Source: Actinomadura hallensis
GTDB taxonomy: Bacteria; Actinomycetota; Actinomycetes; Streptosporangiales; Streptosporangiaceae
NCBI RefSeq assembly: GCF_006716765.1
Contig: NZ_VFPO01000001.1
Coordinates: 2,046,001 to 2,110,000, forward strand
Direction of reading: 5' to 3'
DNA length: 64,000 nt
Shown: in pieces, positions 8,519-16,598 of the stretch
Layout: the number at the start of each line of letters is the position of its first letter
Position numbering within the stretch: the first letter of the stretch is position 1
The notes under the pieces: model-generated
Seen by the model: the letters and a program-made list of their open reading frames with translations, nothing else
Told to the model about the DNA's origin: nothing
The model's database searches: none
Program-made: the position numbers and the translations under genes

Positions 8519-9085
8519 TCAGGTCTTGAAGGACCACCGGGTGGGAGAACCGGTGAAGTCCCCCTGGCGGAGCCCGAACGCCTGCTGAGGCCGCACCGCG
8601 ACGGTCGCGTTCACCTCTGGGTCCAGGAAGTCCACACGATATCTGGTCGCGTACTTCGAATTGACGAGGTCGATGAAGCGCTGGAAGTCCCTTTGCTCGG
8701 TGAGCACCTCGGCGATCCCCTCGATGACCACCGGGTTCTCCGCCTCCTCGGTGGTCACCACGACCCGCGGGTTCGCGCGCAGGTTCACCATCTTGCGGGA
8801 CGGGACGCTGCTGCTGAACAGCAGGGCCTCACCGGACCAGGCACCCCACACCGGCATGGCGTGCGGGCGCCCGTCCGGGCGGACCGTGCAGAGCCAGAAG
8901 TTGCGGGAGGCCCGCAGCCGCTCCACGGCCCAGGACCACGGCAGCAGCCCGCTGCCCTCGTCCGGCCCGACGATGCCGTACCCGGGCATGTACGGCCGTT
9001 CCGCGACCGGCTCGACGGAGCCGGACTCCAAGGAGCCGGTGGGCGTGCTGGGCTCCGGTTCCGCGGCGGCGCCGGAAGCCGACAT
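8519..9085 (-). CDS. Pyridoxamine 5'-phosphate oxidase-fold protein
   Basis: This 188-residue protein has the split-barrel flavin/F420-binding pattern: WLCTVRPDGRPHAMPVWG, then LLFSSS, RKMVNLRANPRVVV and VVIEGIAEV. About 45 residues of acidic/proline linker precede the barrel. In actinobacteria such proteins are FMN- or F420-dependent reductases or haem/biliverdin-binding relatives, and sequence alone does not decide which. The C-terminus (FGLRQGDFTGSPTRWSF) is the usual barrel-closing segment. It is the promoter-proximal member of a minus-strand run, divergent from nif3. Confidence 0.85.
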   Translation of the reverse strand: MSASGAAAEPEPSTPTGSLESGSVEPVAERPYMPGYGIVGPDEGSGLLPWSWAVERLRASRNFWLCTVRPDGRPHAMPVWGAWSGEALLFSSSVPSRKMVNLRANPRVVVTTEEAENPVVIEGIAEVLTEQRDFQRFIDLVNSKYATRYRVDFLDPEVNATVAVRPQQAFGLRQGDFTGSPTRWSFKT

Positions 9086-9199
9086 GGCGCTCTCCCCTCT
9101 GTGGGTCTGTCCCCGTCTGCTGTCGTCCGCCGCCTATCGTTTCAGACCTCGGGACCCCGTGGCGCCCGCCGGTCGCTCGTTGTGAGCGGCTCGGCGCGG

Positions 9200-9205
9200 T
9201 AGCCT
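9200..9205 (+). promoter_or_regulatory. -10 hexamer of a probable leaderless nif3 transcript
   Basis: TAGCCT ends 7 nt before GTG 9213 and no Shine-Dalgarno is visible, so transcription probably begins at or next to the start codon. Confidence 0.55.
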
Positions 9206-9212
9206 GCGGGAC

Positions 9213-10034
9213 GTGCGTCTATCCCATGTCATCGCGGCCCTGGAGGAGCTCTACCCGCCCGAGTGGGCGGAGTCCTGGGACGCCGTCGGACTCGTCTGCG
9301 GCGACCCCGATCAGGAGGTGGGCCGGGTCCTGTTCGCGGTCGACCCGGTCGCCGCCGTGGTCGACGAGGCGCTGGAGTGGGGGGCCGACCTCGTCGTCGC
9401 GCACCATCCGCTGTTCCTGCGCGGGGTGACCTCGGTCGCCGCGACCACGCCGAAGGGACGGCTCGTCCACCGGATGATCACCAGCGGGACGGCGCTGTAC
9501 ACCGCGCACACCAACGCCGACCGGGCCGACCCCGGCGTGTCGGACGCGCTGGCGCGGGCGGTCGGCCTCACCGGCGACCTGCGCCCGATGGTCCCCGCCG
9601 ACGACGACCCCCGCCGCGGCCTCGGCCGGATCGGGGAGCTGGACGAGCCCGTCACGCTGCGGGAGTTCACCGCGCGGGTCGCCGCCGGGCTGCCGGCCAC
9701 CGCCTGGGGAGTGCGGGCGGCGGGCGACCCGGACCGGACCGTCCGCTCCGTCGCCGTGTGCGGCGGCGCCGGCGACTCCCTGCTCGACACGGCGCGCGCC
9801 GCCGGCGTCGACGTCTATCTCACCGCCGACCTGCGGCACCACCCGGCGTCGGAGTTCGCCGAGCACGGCGGCCCCGCGCTGGTGGACGCCGCCCACTGGG
9901 CGACCGAGTGGCCCTGGCTCGCCGACGCCGAGCGGCGCCTGGCCGCGGCCTCACCGGAGGCGGGCAAGTTGGAGACCCGGGTGTCCACGCTCGTCACCGA
10001 CGCGTGGCGCCTTCACGACGAAGGAGCACTTTGA
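9213..10034 (+). CDS. Nif3-like dinuclear metal centre protein
   Basis: This 273-residue protein matches the Nif3/YbgI family throughout: [11 protein letters not shown] near the start, the metal-binding [14 protein letters not shown], the DLRHH motif and DAAHWATEW near the C-terminus. Family members form hexameric toroids with a di-metal site; GTP cyclohydrolase-like or hydrolase roles have been proposed but the physiological function is unsettled. The stop overlaps the TTG start of the zinc-ribbon gene. The nif3 - zinc ribbon - RNase H order is a conserved actinobacterial operon. Confidence 0.93.
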   Translation: MRLSHVIAALEELYPPEWAESWDAVGLVCGDPDQEVGRVLFAVDPVAAVVDEALEWGADLVVAHHPLFLRGVTSVAATTPKGRLVHRMITSGTALYTAHTNADRADPGVSDALARAVGLTGDLRPMVPADDDPRRGLGRIGELDEPVTLREFTARVAAGLPATAWGVRAAGDPDRTVRSVAVCGGAGDSLLDTARAAGVDVYLTADLRHHPASEFAEHGGPALVDAAHWATEWPWLADAERRLAAASPEAGKLETRVSTLVTDAWRLHDEGAL

Positions 10035-10774
10035 AAGCCGCACCGCAAGCCCAGCTCCGCCTTCTCGACCTGCAGGAGCTCGACACCTCGCTGGACCGGC
10101 TGGCCCATCGCCGCCGCACCCTCCCCGAGCTGGCGGAGATCGAGCGGCTCGAGGGACGCCTGACCGAGCTGCGCGACGCGATCGTGGCGGCCGAGACGGA
10201 GGCCGGCGACCTGCAGCGCGAGCAGAAGAAGGCCGAGCAGGACGTCGAGCAGGTCCGCAACCGCGCCGACCGCAACCAGAAGCGGCTCGACTCGGGGCAG
10301 GTCGCCTCCGCCAAGGACCTCAGCAACCTGCAGGCGGAGATCGAGTCGCTGCAGCGCCGCCAGTCCGACCTGGAGGAGGTCGTGCTGGAGATCATGGAGC
10401 GTTCGGAGGAGGCGGAGGCGAAGATCTCTTCGCTGCGCGCCGACCGGGCCGCCGCGGAGGAGGAGCTGGCCCGGCTCATCGAGCGCCGTGACACCGCGCT
10501 GCGGGAGATCGACGACGAGGCGGGCGCGACCAGCAGCGCGCGCACCGCCGTCGCCAAGGACATCCCGGACGACCTGCTGGCGCTCTACGAGAAGCTGCGT
10601 GCCCAGTTCGGCGGGGTCGGCGCCGCCAAGCTGTTCCGCGGCACCTGCCAGGGCTGCCACCTGGCCCTCAACACCGTGGACCTGAACAACATGCGGGCCG
10701 CCCCCGAGGACGAGGTCATCCGCTGCGAGGAGTGCCGGCGCATCCTCGTCCGGACGCCCGAGTCGGGCCTGTGA
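10031..10774 (+). CDS. Coiled-coil protein with C4 zinc ribbon
   Basis: TTG 10031 is chosen because AAGGAG lies 4 nt upstream and the codon overlaps the nif3 stop. The 247-residue protein has a long coiled coil (about residues 10-180, rich in Glu/Arg/Leu heptads) and then a zinc ribbon made of CQGC and CEEC pairs, the DUF164/zf-RING_7 (CT398-like) architecture. Relatives are proposed nucleic-acid or translation-associated proteins, without a proven biochemical role here. It overlaps the next gene (RNase H/phosphatase) by GTGA, so the three genes are translationally coupled. Confidence 0.92.
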   Translation: MKAAPQAQLRLLDLQELDTSLDRLAHRRRTLPELAEIERLEGRLTELRDAIVAAETEAGDLQREQKKAEQDVEQVRNRADRNQKRLDSGQVASAKDLSNLQAEIESLQRRQSDLEEVVLEIMERSEEAEAKISSLRADRAAAEEELARLIERRDTALREIDDEAGATSSARTAVAKDIPDDLLALYEKLRAQFGGVGAAKLFRGTCQGCHLALNTVDLNNMRAAPEDEVIRCEECRRILVRTPESGL

Positions 10775-11892
10775 GCGCGGGCGGACGCGGGGGCGCGGGC
10801 CGGAGGCTGGTCGTCGAGGCGGACGGCGGGTCGCGCGGCAACCCCGGCCCGGCGGGGTACGGCGCCCTCGTCCGCGACGCGCTGACGGGGGAGGTGCTCG
10901 CCGAGGTCGCCGAGGCGATCGGGGAGGCCACGAACAACGTGGCGGAGTACCGGGGGCTGATCGCCGGGCTGTCGGCGGCGTCGCAGCTCGACCCGTCCGC
11001 CCGCGTCGAGGTCCGGATGGACTCCAAACTCGTCGTGGAGCAGATGTCCGGGCGCTGGAAGATCAAGCACCCGGACATGGTCCCGCTGGCGCTGCAGGCC
11101 AAGGAGCTCGCAGAAGGGCTCGGATCGGTCTCCTACAACTGGATCCCGAGGAACCGCAACGCGCACGCCGACCGGCTCGCCAACGAGGCCATGGACGCCG
11201 CAGCCCGCGGTGAGCGCTGGGTCCGCAAGGTGGAGGAAACGCCAGGGGAGCCTGAGCCGCCGCCACGGCGCCCCTCGTCGACCCCCTTGACCACGGTTCT
11301 GCTGCGGCACGGTGAGACGCAGATGTCGATCGAGAGGCGTTTCGCCGGGACGAGCGACGTCCCCCTCACCGCGCACGGCCGCGCCCAGGCCCGCGCCGCC
11401 GCGCTCTCCCTCAAGGACCGCGGGCTGGACGCGATCGTCACGTCGCCCCTGTCACGGTGCCGCGACACCGCCGCCGAGGTCGCCGCCGTCACCGGACTGG
11501 ACGTCCGCGTCGAGGAAGGCTTCCGCGAGGCAGACTTCGGCGAATGGGAGGGCCTCACGTTCGCCGAGGCCGGCCAGGGCTGGCCGGACGAGCTGAAGGC
11601 ATGGCTGGCGGACCCGCAGGTCGCGCCGCCCGGCGGGGAGAGCTTCGCCCGCGTCTCCCGCCGCGTCCGCACCGCGCTGGACAAGCTGAAGGTCCGCCAC
11701 AGGGAGCAGACCGTGCTGGTCGTCTCCCACGTCACACCGATCAAGCTGCTGGTCAGGGATGCCTTGGGGGCGCCCATGTCGTCCCTGTACCGGATGCACC
11801 TGGACGTGGGGGCGCTGTCGTCCATCGACTGGTACGCGGACGGGCCCGCCACCCTGCGCTCCTTCAACGACGTCCACCACCTTCCGGCCTGA
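10771..11892 (+). CDS. Bifunctional RNase HI / histidine phosphatase
   Basis: GTG 10771 overlaps the upstream stop; 373 residues. The N-terminal domain (1-150) is RNase HI with the four carboxylates D18 (EADGGSRGNPGP), E59, D84 (VRMDSK) and D134 (NRNAHADRLANEA), which removes RNA from RNA/DNA hybrids. A proline-rich linker leads to a histidine phosphatase domain starting TVLLRHGET (H180 as phospho-acceptor). The fusion is that of M. tuberculosis Rv2228c, where the phosphatase half acts as an alpha-ribazole/acid phosphatase. All visible catalytic residues are intact. Confidence 0.95.
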   Translation: MSAGGRGGAGRRLVVEADGGSRGNPGPAGYGALVRDALTGEVLAEVAEAIGEATNNVAEYRGLIAGLSAASQLDPSARVEVRMDSKLVVEQMSGRWKIKHPDMVPLALQAKELAEGLGSVSYNWIPRNRNAHADRLANEAMDAAARGERWVRKVEETPGEPEPPPRRPSSTPLTTVLLRHGETQMSIERRFAGTSDVPLTAHGRAQARAAALSLKDRGLDAIVTSPLSRCRDTAAEVAAVTGLDVRVEEGFREADFGEWEGLTFAEAGQGWPDELKAWLADPQVAPPGGESFARVSRRVRTALDKLKVRHREQTVLVVSHVTPIKLLVRDALGAPMSSLYRMHLDVGALSSIDWYADGPATLRSFNDVHHLPA

Positions 11893-11965
11893 CCAGAACC
11901 GGCCTTCCGCGATTGCCGTTGTGGGCTAACCTCCACGCAAAGGCACCTTGACCTGGGGAGGGACC

Positions 11966-13309
11966 GTGAAGACGAAGATCCTGCTCGACGAGTCGAAGCT
12001 CCCGAGCCGCTGGTACAACGTCGTCCCGGACCTGCCCGCGCCGCCGCCCCCGCCCCTGCACCCGGGCACGCGCGAACCCGTCGGGCCGGACGACCTCGCT
12101 CCGCTGTTCCCGGCGGACCTCATCGCCCAGGAGGTCTCTGGCGAGCGCTACATCGAGATCCCCGAAGAGGTGCGCGAGGTCTACCGGCTCTGGCGTCCCA
12201 CCCCTCTCATCCGGGCCCACCGCCTTGAACGCGCCCTGGGCACGCCCGCCCGCATCTACGTCAAGTACGAGGGCGTCTCGCCCGTGGGGTCCCACAAGCC
12301 GAACACGGCGGTCCCCCAGGCGTACTACAACGCGCGCCAAGGCATCAGGCGGCTGACGACCGAGACGGGCGCCGGCCAGTGGGGCAGCGCCCTCGCGTTC
12401 GCCTGCGCCCAGTTCCAGCTCGACTGCGAGATCTGGATGGTGCGGGCGTCCTACGACCAGAAGCCGTACCGCCGCTCGATGATGCAGCTGTTCGGCGCGC
12501 AGGTGCACGCCAGCCCGTCCCCGCTGACCGCGTCCGGCGCGAAGGTCCTCGCGGACGACCCCGACTCGCCCGGCTCCCTCGGCATCGCGATCAGCGAGGC
12601 CGTCGAGTCGGCGTCCCCCGACGACACCCGGTACGCGCTCGGCAGCGTCCTGAACCACGTCCTGCTGCACCAGACGGTGATCGGCGAGGAGGCCCTCGAG
12701 CAGCTCGCCATGGTCGACGAGGCCCCCGACCTGATCGTCGGCTGCACCGGCGGCGGCTCCAACTTCGCGGGCCTGTTCTTCCCGTTCCTCCGCGAGAAGC
12801 TGCAGGGCCGCATGAACCCGGAGATCAGGGCGGTGGAGCCGGAGGCGTGCCCGTCCTTCACCCGCGGCCGCTACGCGTACGACTTCGGCGACACCGCGGG
12901 CCTCACGCCGCTGATGAAGATGCACACCCTCGGGCACGACTTCGTCCCCGACCCCATCCACGCGGGCGGGCTCCGCTACCACGGGATGGCCCCGCTGCTC
13001 TCCCACATGTACGAGCTCGGCATCTTCGGCGCCGAGGCCAAGCCGCAGCGCGAGTGCTTCGAGGCCGGTCTCCTGTTCGCCCGCACCGAGGGCATCGTCC
13101 CGGCCCCCGAGCCCACCCACGCCCTCGCCGCCGCCGTCGCGGAGGCCCGCCGCTGCGCCGAGACCGGCGAGTCCAAGGTCATCCTCACCGCCCTCTGCGG
13201 CCACGGCCACCTGGACATGGCGGCCTACGACCGCTACCTGTCCGGCGAGATGCAGGACCACCCCCTTCCCCAGTCCCGCCTGGACGAGGCGCTCTCGACG
13301 CTCCCGTAA
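11966..13309 (+). CDS. trpB: TrpB2-type tryptophan synthase beta chain
   Basis: GTG 11966 follows GGGGAGGG and gives 447 residues. The N-terminal extension and the pattern [27 protein letters not shown] (pyridoxal lysine K111), ETGAGQWG and the phosphate loop GCTGGGSN identify the TrpB2 branch rather than TrpB1. TrpB2 proteins make tryptophan from indole and serine and often stand outside trp operons without TrpA, as here; a salvage or phosphoserine-linked role has been suggested for some. It follows the RNase H gene by 73 nt and precedes rnpB. Confidence 0.92.
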   Translation: MKTKILLDESKLPSRWYNVVPDLPAPPPPPLHPGTREPVGPDDLAPLFPADLIAQEVSGERYIEIPEEVREVYRLWRPTPLIRAHRLERALGTPARIYVKYEGVSPVGSHKPNTAVPQAYYNARQGIRRLTTETGAGQWGSALAFACAQFQLDCEIWMVRASYDQKPYRRSMMQLFGAQVHASPSPLTASGAKVLADDPDSPGSLGIAISEAVESASPDDTRYALGSVLNHVLLHQTVIGEEALEQLAMVDEAPDLIVGCTGGGSNFAGLFFPFLREKLQGRMNPEIRAVEPEACPSFTRGRYAYDFGDTAGLTPLMKMHTLGHDFVPDPIHAGGLRYHGMAPLLSHMYELGIFGAEAKPQRECFEAGLLFARTEGIVPAPEPTHALAAAVAEARRCAETGESKVILTALCGHGHLDMAAYDRYLSGEMQDHPLPQSRLDEALSTLP

Positions 13310-13346
13310 CGGGAACAACGGCGAACCCGCTATCGTCATACGTACG

Positions 13347-13750
13347 GCGGACGAGCCGGCCGGACGGCCGCGTCGGGGAGCGATCCCCGTCGAGGAAAGT
13401 CCGGGCTCCACAGGGCAGGGTGGTCGGTAACACCGACCCGGGGTGACCCGCGGGAAAGTGCCACAGAAAACAGACCGCCACCGGTCCGCCGGTGGTAAGG
13501 GTGAAAAGGTGAGGTAAGAGCTCACCAGCGCCCACGGTGACGTGGGCGGCTAGGTAAACCCCACCCGGAGCAAGGTCAAGAAGGGGCCCCGCCAGGGACC
13601 CCGCGCAGGCGCTCGAGGGCGGCCCGTCCGAGCCTGCGGGTAGACCGCTGGAGGCCGTCGGCAACGGCGGTCCGAGATGGATGGCCGTCACCCGCCGCCC
13701 CGCAAGGGACGACGGGCACAGAACCCGGCTTACAGGCCGACTCGTCCGCC
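13347..13750 (+). ncRNA. rnpB: RNase P RNA (M1 RNA, A-type)
   Basis: The conserved GAGGAAAGTCCGGGCTCC (P4/J3-4 region) is at about 13391-13408, and the distal ACAGAACCCGGCTTACAGGC near 13719-13738 is the matching 3' strand. The terminal helix P1 is formed by GGACGAG (about 13349-13355) and CTCGTCC (13741-13747). The length of about 400 nt suits an actinobacterial RNase P RNA, which cleaves 5' leaders from tRNA precursors. Ends are set by the P1 pairing and are accurate to a few bases. Confidence 0.97.
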
Positions 13751-13923
13751 GCTTCTTCCTTTCGCCACGACCAGAACCGGGCAGGGGCGTGGGACGCGGG
13801 AGGTTCGGGTCACACGACACAGTGAGGATGAAACGAGGCGCTTACCGTCTCAGGTAGGAGCTGATCGCCTGAGCGGTGACGGCGGCGGGGCCGAGATGCC
13901 GGGCCCCGTGGAGAGGAGCGCAG

Positions 13924-14121
13924 ATGTTCATCATCGTGTTCGTGGCCCTCGTTCTCGCCGGAGGGCTTGCCGGCCTGGTCTACCTGTGGGACTTCTCGCG
14001 CGCCAGCCGGTACGACTCCCTGTTCCTTCCGGCGACCGACCGGCGCGCCCAGCGGGCGCGCAGGGTCACGGGAATGTACGTGCGGGACTACACGCGCCGC
14101 GAGGACGACCTCGTCGGCTGA
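13924..14121 (+). CDS. Small single-pass membrane protein
   Basis: ATG 13924 is preceded by AGAGGAG at good spacing; 65 residues. Residues 2-23 form a hydrophobic helix, followed by a basic/acidic tail (RRAQRARRVTGMYVRDYTRRED). No family recognised. It lies 173 nt after the rnpB end and converges on the SulP gene with a hairpin between them. Confidence 0.75.
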   Translation: MFIIVFVALVLAGGLAGLVYLWDFSRASRYDSLFLPATDRRAQRARRVTGMYVRDYTRREDDLVG

Positions 14122-14136
14122 CAGGCGCACACTGAC

Positions 14137-14170
14137 GCGCGGGCCGTCCGGGCGGGGGGACGGTCCGCGC
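14137..14170. terminator. Convergent hairpin terminator
   Basis: Arms GCGCGGGCCGTCC (14137-14149) and GGACGGTCCGCGC (14158-14170) pair with one G-T mismatch around an 8-nt loop, between two converging genes. There is no strong T-run. Confidence 0.6.
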
Positions 14171-14177
14171 CTTCGTG

Positions 14178-16481
14178 TCAGGTGACGGTCCGGGCCTGGG
14201 CCGCGTCGTCCGGGACGGGCATGAAGGTCCCGGTGGCCCGGTCGAGGATCTCGACCTCCGCGGACTGCAGGTCCAGGTAGAGGCCCACCAGCTCGATCTC
14301 GCCGGACTCGACGCGCTGCCGCAGCCACGGGTAGGTAAGCAGGTTGTCGAGCTGCTGCATCACGTTGATCTTGCAGAGGCGGGTCAGGGGCGGGGTGTCG
14401 TCGCCGGACGGGTCGGTGGCGAGGAAGCGGGCGAGGCTGTGGTTGCCGTGCTTCAGCCAGCGCGACAGCCCGGGAAGGTGCTGGACCTCGGCGCCGCCGG
14501 CGAGGAGCGCGGCCATCGCGCCGCAGTTGGAGTGGCCGCAGACGGTGATCGTCCGGATGTCGAGGACGTTGATGGCGTACTCGACGGTGGCCGCGACGGA
14601 GTCGTCGGGCGTGCGGGACCCGTGACGCGGGACGAGGGCGCCCACGTTCCTGTTGATGAACAGGTCGCCGGGGCCGCTGGCGGTGATGATGTTCGGCACG
14701 ATGCGGGAGTCCACGCAGGTGATGAACAGATGCTGGGGCTTCTGCTCCATCGCCAGCTCCGCCATGATCGGGCGGACGAGGCGGGCGGTCCGGCCGTGGT
14801 ACTCGCGGACGCCGTTCAGCAGCACGGCCGCGGGGGACACCTCGGGGGCGTCGAGTTCCTGCTCATGCCGTCTCCGCCGATTCGCCCACGGAGCCCACCA
14901 ACGGGACGGAGGGGGCGATTTGCGCGGGGAGGACATTTCACCTGTCACCGCTCTTTCATACCAAGCCTCGTGAACCTCGTCGATGTCGACCCTGCCTCCC
15001 AGGCGCTCGTGCGCGAGCCGCCACTGGTGGATGGCATCGAACGCGGCGTGGTCCATGAAGTCGACATTGAGGTCGAGGTCGACGCTGGCCCCCGGCGGGA
15101 CGTCCTGCAGGTGGCGCGTCAGCTTGGGGACGCCGAGGAAGGTCAGCGTGCCCTCCACGACCACGTGCGTGCGGACCGGGCCGGGGCGGTCCTCCAGATG
15201 GGGGACGAGGTGCTCAACGCGGATCGCGAGCCGGGTCAGCCGCCGCAGCGCCAGGAGGCCCGTGACCGCGATGCCGACCAGCACGCCCTCGCCGAGGCCG
15301 AGGACGACGACGCCGACGAGGGCGGCGAAGTAGGCGGGCGCCTCGCGGTGGTGGCGAAGGTCGCGGAGGTGGGCGATGTCGATGAGCCGGGCGCCCAGCA
15401 CGACCAGCAGCGCGGCGAGCGCGGTCAGCGGCACCTGCTCGATGACCGGGCCGCACGACATCGCGAGGACCAGGACCCACACCCCGTGCAGGACGGCCGA
15501 CGCGCGGGACCGGGCGCCCGCCTCCAGGTTGGCCGTGCTACGGACGATCACGCCCGCGATCGGCAGCCCGCCGAGGAATCCGGACACCGCGTTCCCGGCG
15601 CCCTGGCCGAGCAGGTCTCGGTCGAGGTCGGTGCGCGGCGTCCCGGGGGGACGTTTCCGGTCGACGGCGACGCTGCACAGCAGCGACTCGACGGCCGCGA
15701 CGAGGGCGACGGACACGACCGCGCCCGCGACGGCGACCGGGGACCCGTCCGGCAGGACGGGGGCGCCCCACCCGCCGAACAGCGTCTCGGGCAGCTCCAC
15801 GCGCGGCACGTCCCAGCCGAACGACCAGGCGGTCGCGGTGGCGAGGGCGATCGCGGGCAGCGGGGCGGGCACCAGCCGCAGCGGCCCGCTCTTCGGCAGC
15901 CGCGACCAGCCCAGCAGCATCAGCACCGTCAGCGCGCCGAGCAGCGCGGAGTGGGGACGCGGGGCCGCGAGCTGGCCGGGCAGCTCCGCCAGGTTGTGGA
16001 GCGCGGACTGCTGGGAGCTGCCGCCGAGCACGACGTGCACCTGCGCCAGGACGAGGACGACGCCGACGCCCGCGAGCATCCCGTGGACGACCGCGGGGGA
16101 GACGGCGAGGGCGGTGCGGGCGATCCTGCACGCGCCGAGGACGATCTGCAGCAGCCCGCCGAGCAGAGTGATCGTGCAGGTGGCGCGCCAGCCGTAGGTC
16201 TGCACGAGCTCGGCGACGATCACGGTCAGCCCGGCGGCGGGGCCGCTGACCTGCAGCGGCGACCGACCGATCAGGCCCGCGACGACGCCGCCGGCGACGG
16301 CGGCGATGAGGCCGGCGGCGACGGGGGCGCCGGACGCGACCGCGATGCCGAGGGACAGGGGGATCGCGACGAGGAACACGACGAACGACGCGAGGACGTC
16401 CTGCCGCCAAACAGACACGTTGAGTGGCTTTGAAGTCACTGAACGTATATAACCAGGATTCGCGGCGCTTACTGGGGACAT
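14178..16481 (-). CDS. SulP anion transporter fused to beta-carbonic anhydrase
   Basis: In this 767-residue protein residues about 25-415 are a SulP (SLC26-like) transporter with 10-12 hydrophobic helices. A STAS-like stretch (about 435-510) follows, then a beta-class carbonic anhydrase (about 545-767). The zinc site is complete: C589, D591 and R593 (CVDSR), H650 and C653 (HSNCG). Such fusions are thought to be bicarbonate transporters that interconvert imported HCO3- and CO2 at the membrane; sulfate transport is the alternative. The start is ATG 16481; later starts around residue 22 are possible because the upstream signal is weak. The gene stands alone between hairpins. Confidence 0.92.
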   Translation of the reverse strand: MSPVSAANPGYIRSVTSKPLNVSVWRQDVLASFVVFLVAIPLSLGIAVASGAPVAAGLIAAVAGGVVAGLIGRSPLQVSGPAAGLTVIVAELVQTYGWRATCTITLLGGLLQIVLGACRIARTALAVSPAVVHGMLAGVGVVLVLAQVHVVLGGSSQQSALHNLAELPGQLAAPRPHSALLGALTVLMLLGWSRLPKSGPLRLVPAPLPAIALATATAWSFGWDVPRVELPETLFGGWGAPVLPDGSPVAVAGAVVSVALVAAVESLLCSVAVDRKRPPGTPRTDLDRDLLGQGAGNAVSGFLGGLPIAGVIVRSTANLEAGARSRASAVLHGVWVLVLAMSCGPVIEQVPLTALAALLVVLGARLIDIAHLRDLRHHREAPAYFAALVGVVVLGLGEGVLVGIAVTGLLALRRLTRLAIRVEHLVPHLEDRPGPVRTHVVVEGTLTFLGVPKLTRHLQDVPPGASVDLDLNVDFMDHAAFDAIHQWRLAHERLGGRVDIDEVHEAWYERAVTGEMSSPRKSPPPSRWWAPWANRRRRHEQELDAPEVSPAAVLLNGVREYHGRTARLVRPIMAELAMEQKPQHLFITCVDSRIVPNIITASGPGDLFINRNVGALVPRHGSRTPDDSVAATVEYAINVLDIRTITVCGHSNCGAMAALLAGGAEVQHLPGLSRWLKHGNHSLARFLATDPSGDDTPPLTRLCKINVMQQLDNLLTYPWLRQRVESGEIELVGLYLDLQSAEVEILDRATGTFMPVPDDAAQARTVT

Positions 16482-16535
16482 CCCGGTGAAGGCGTGTCAG
16501 CGGCGCCGCGCCGCGCGTTCGCGCCCGGAGACGCG

Positions 16536-16566
16536 AAAGAGGGCCGCCGGTGCCGGCGGCCCTCTT
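16536..16566 (-). terminator. Rho-independent terminator of the 16599-18404 gene
   Basis: AAGAGGGCCGCCGG pairs with CCGGCGGCCCTCTT over a tiny loop. Read on the minus strand it is followed by TTTCGC. It lies 33 nt beyond the minus-strand stop at 16599. Confidence 0.75.
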
Positions 16567-16598
16567 CCGTTTCCGCGCCCGATGGCGCCGGACGCCTG

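Noticed and set aside
14175..16433. Plus-strand 752-residue frame opposite the SulP-carbonic anhydrase gene
   Set aside because: Shadow frame. The minus strand encodes complete transporter and zinc-site motifs.
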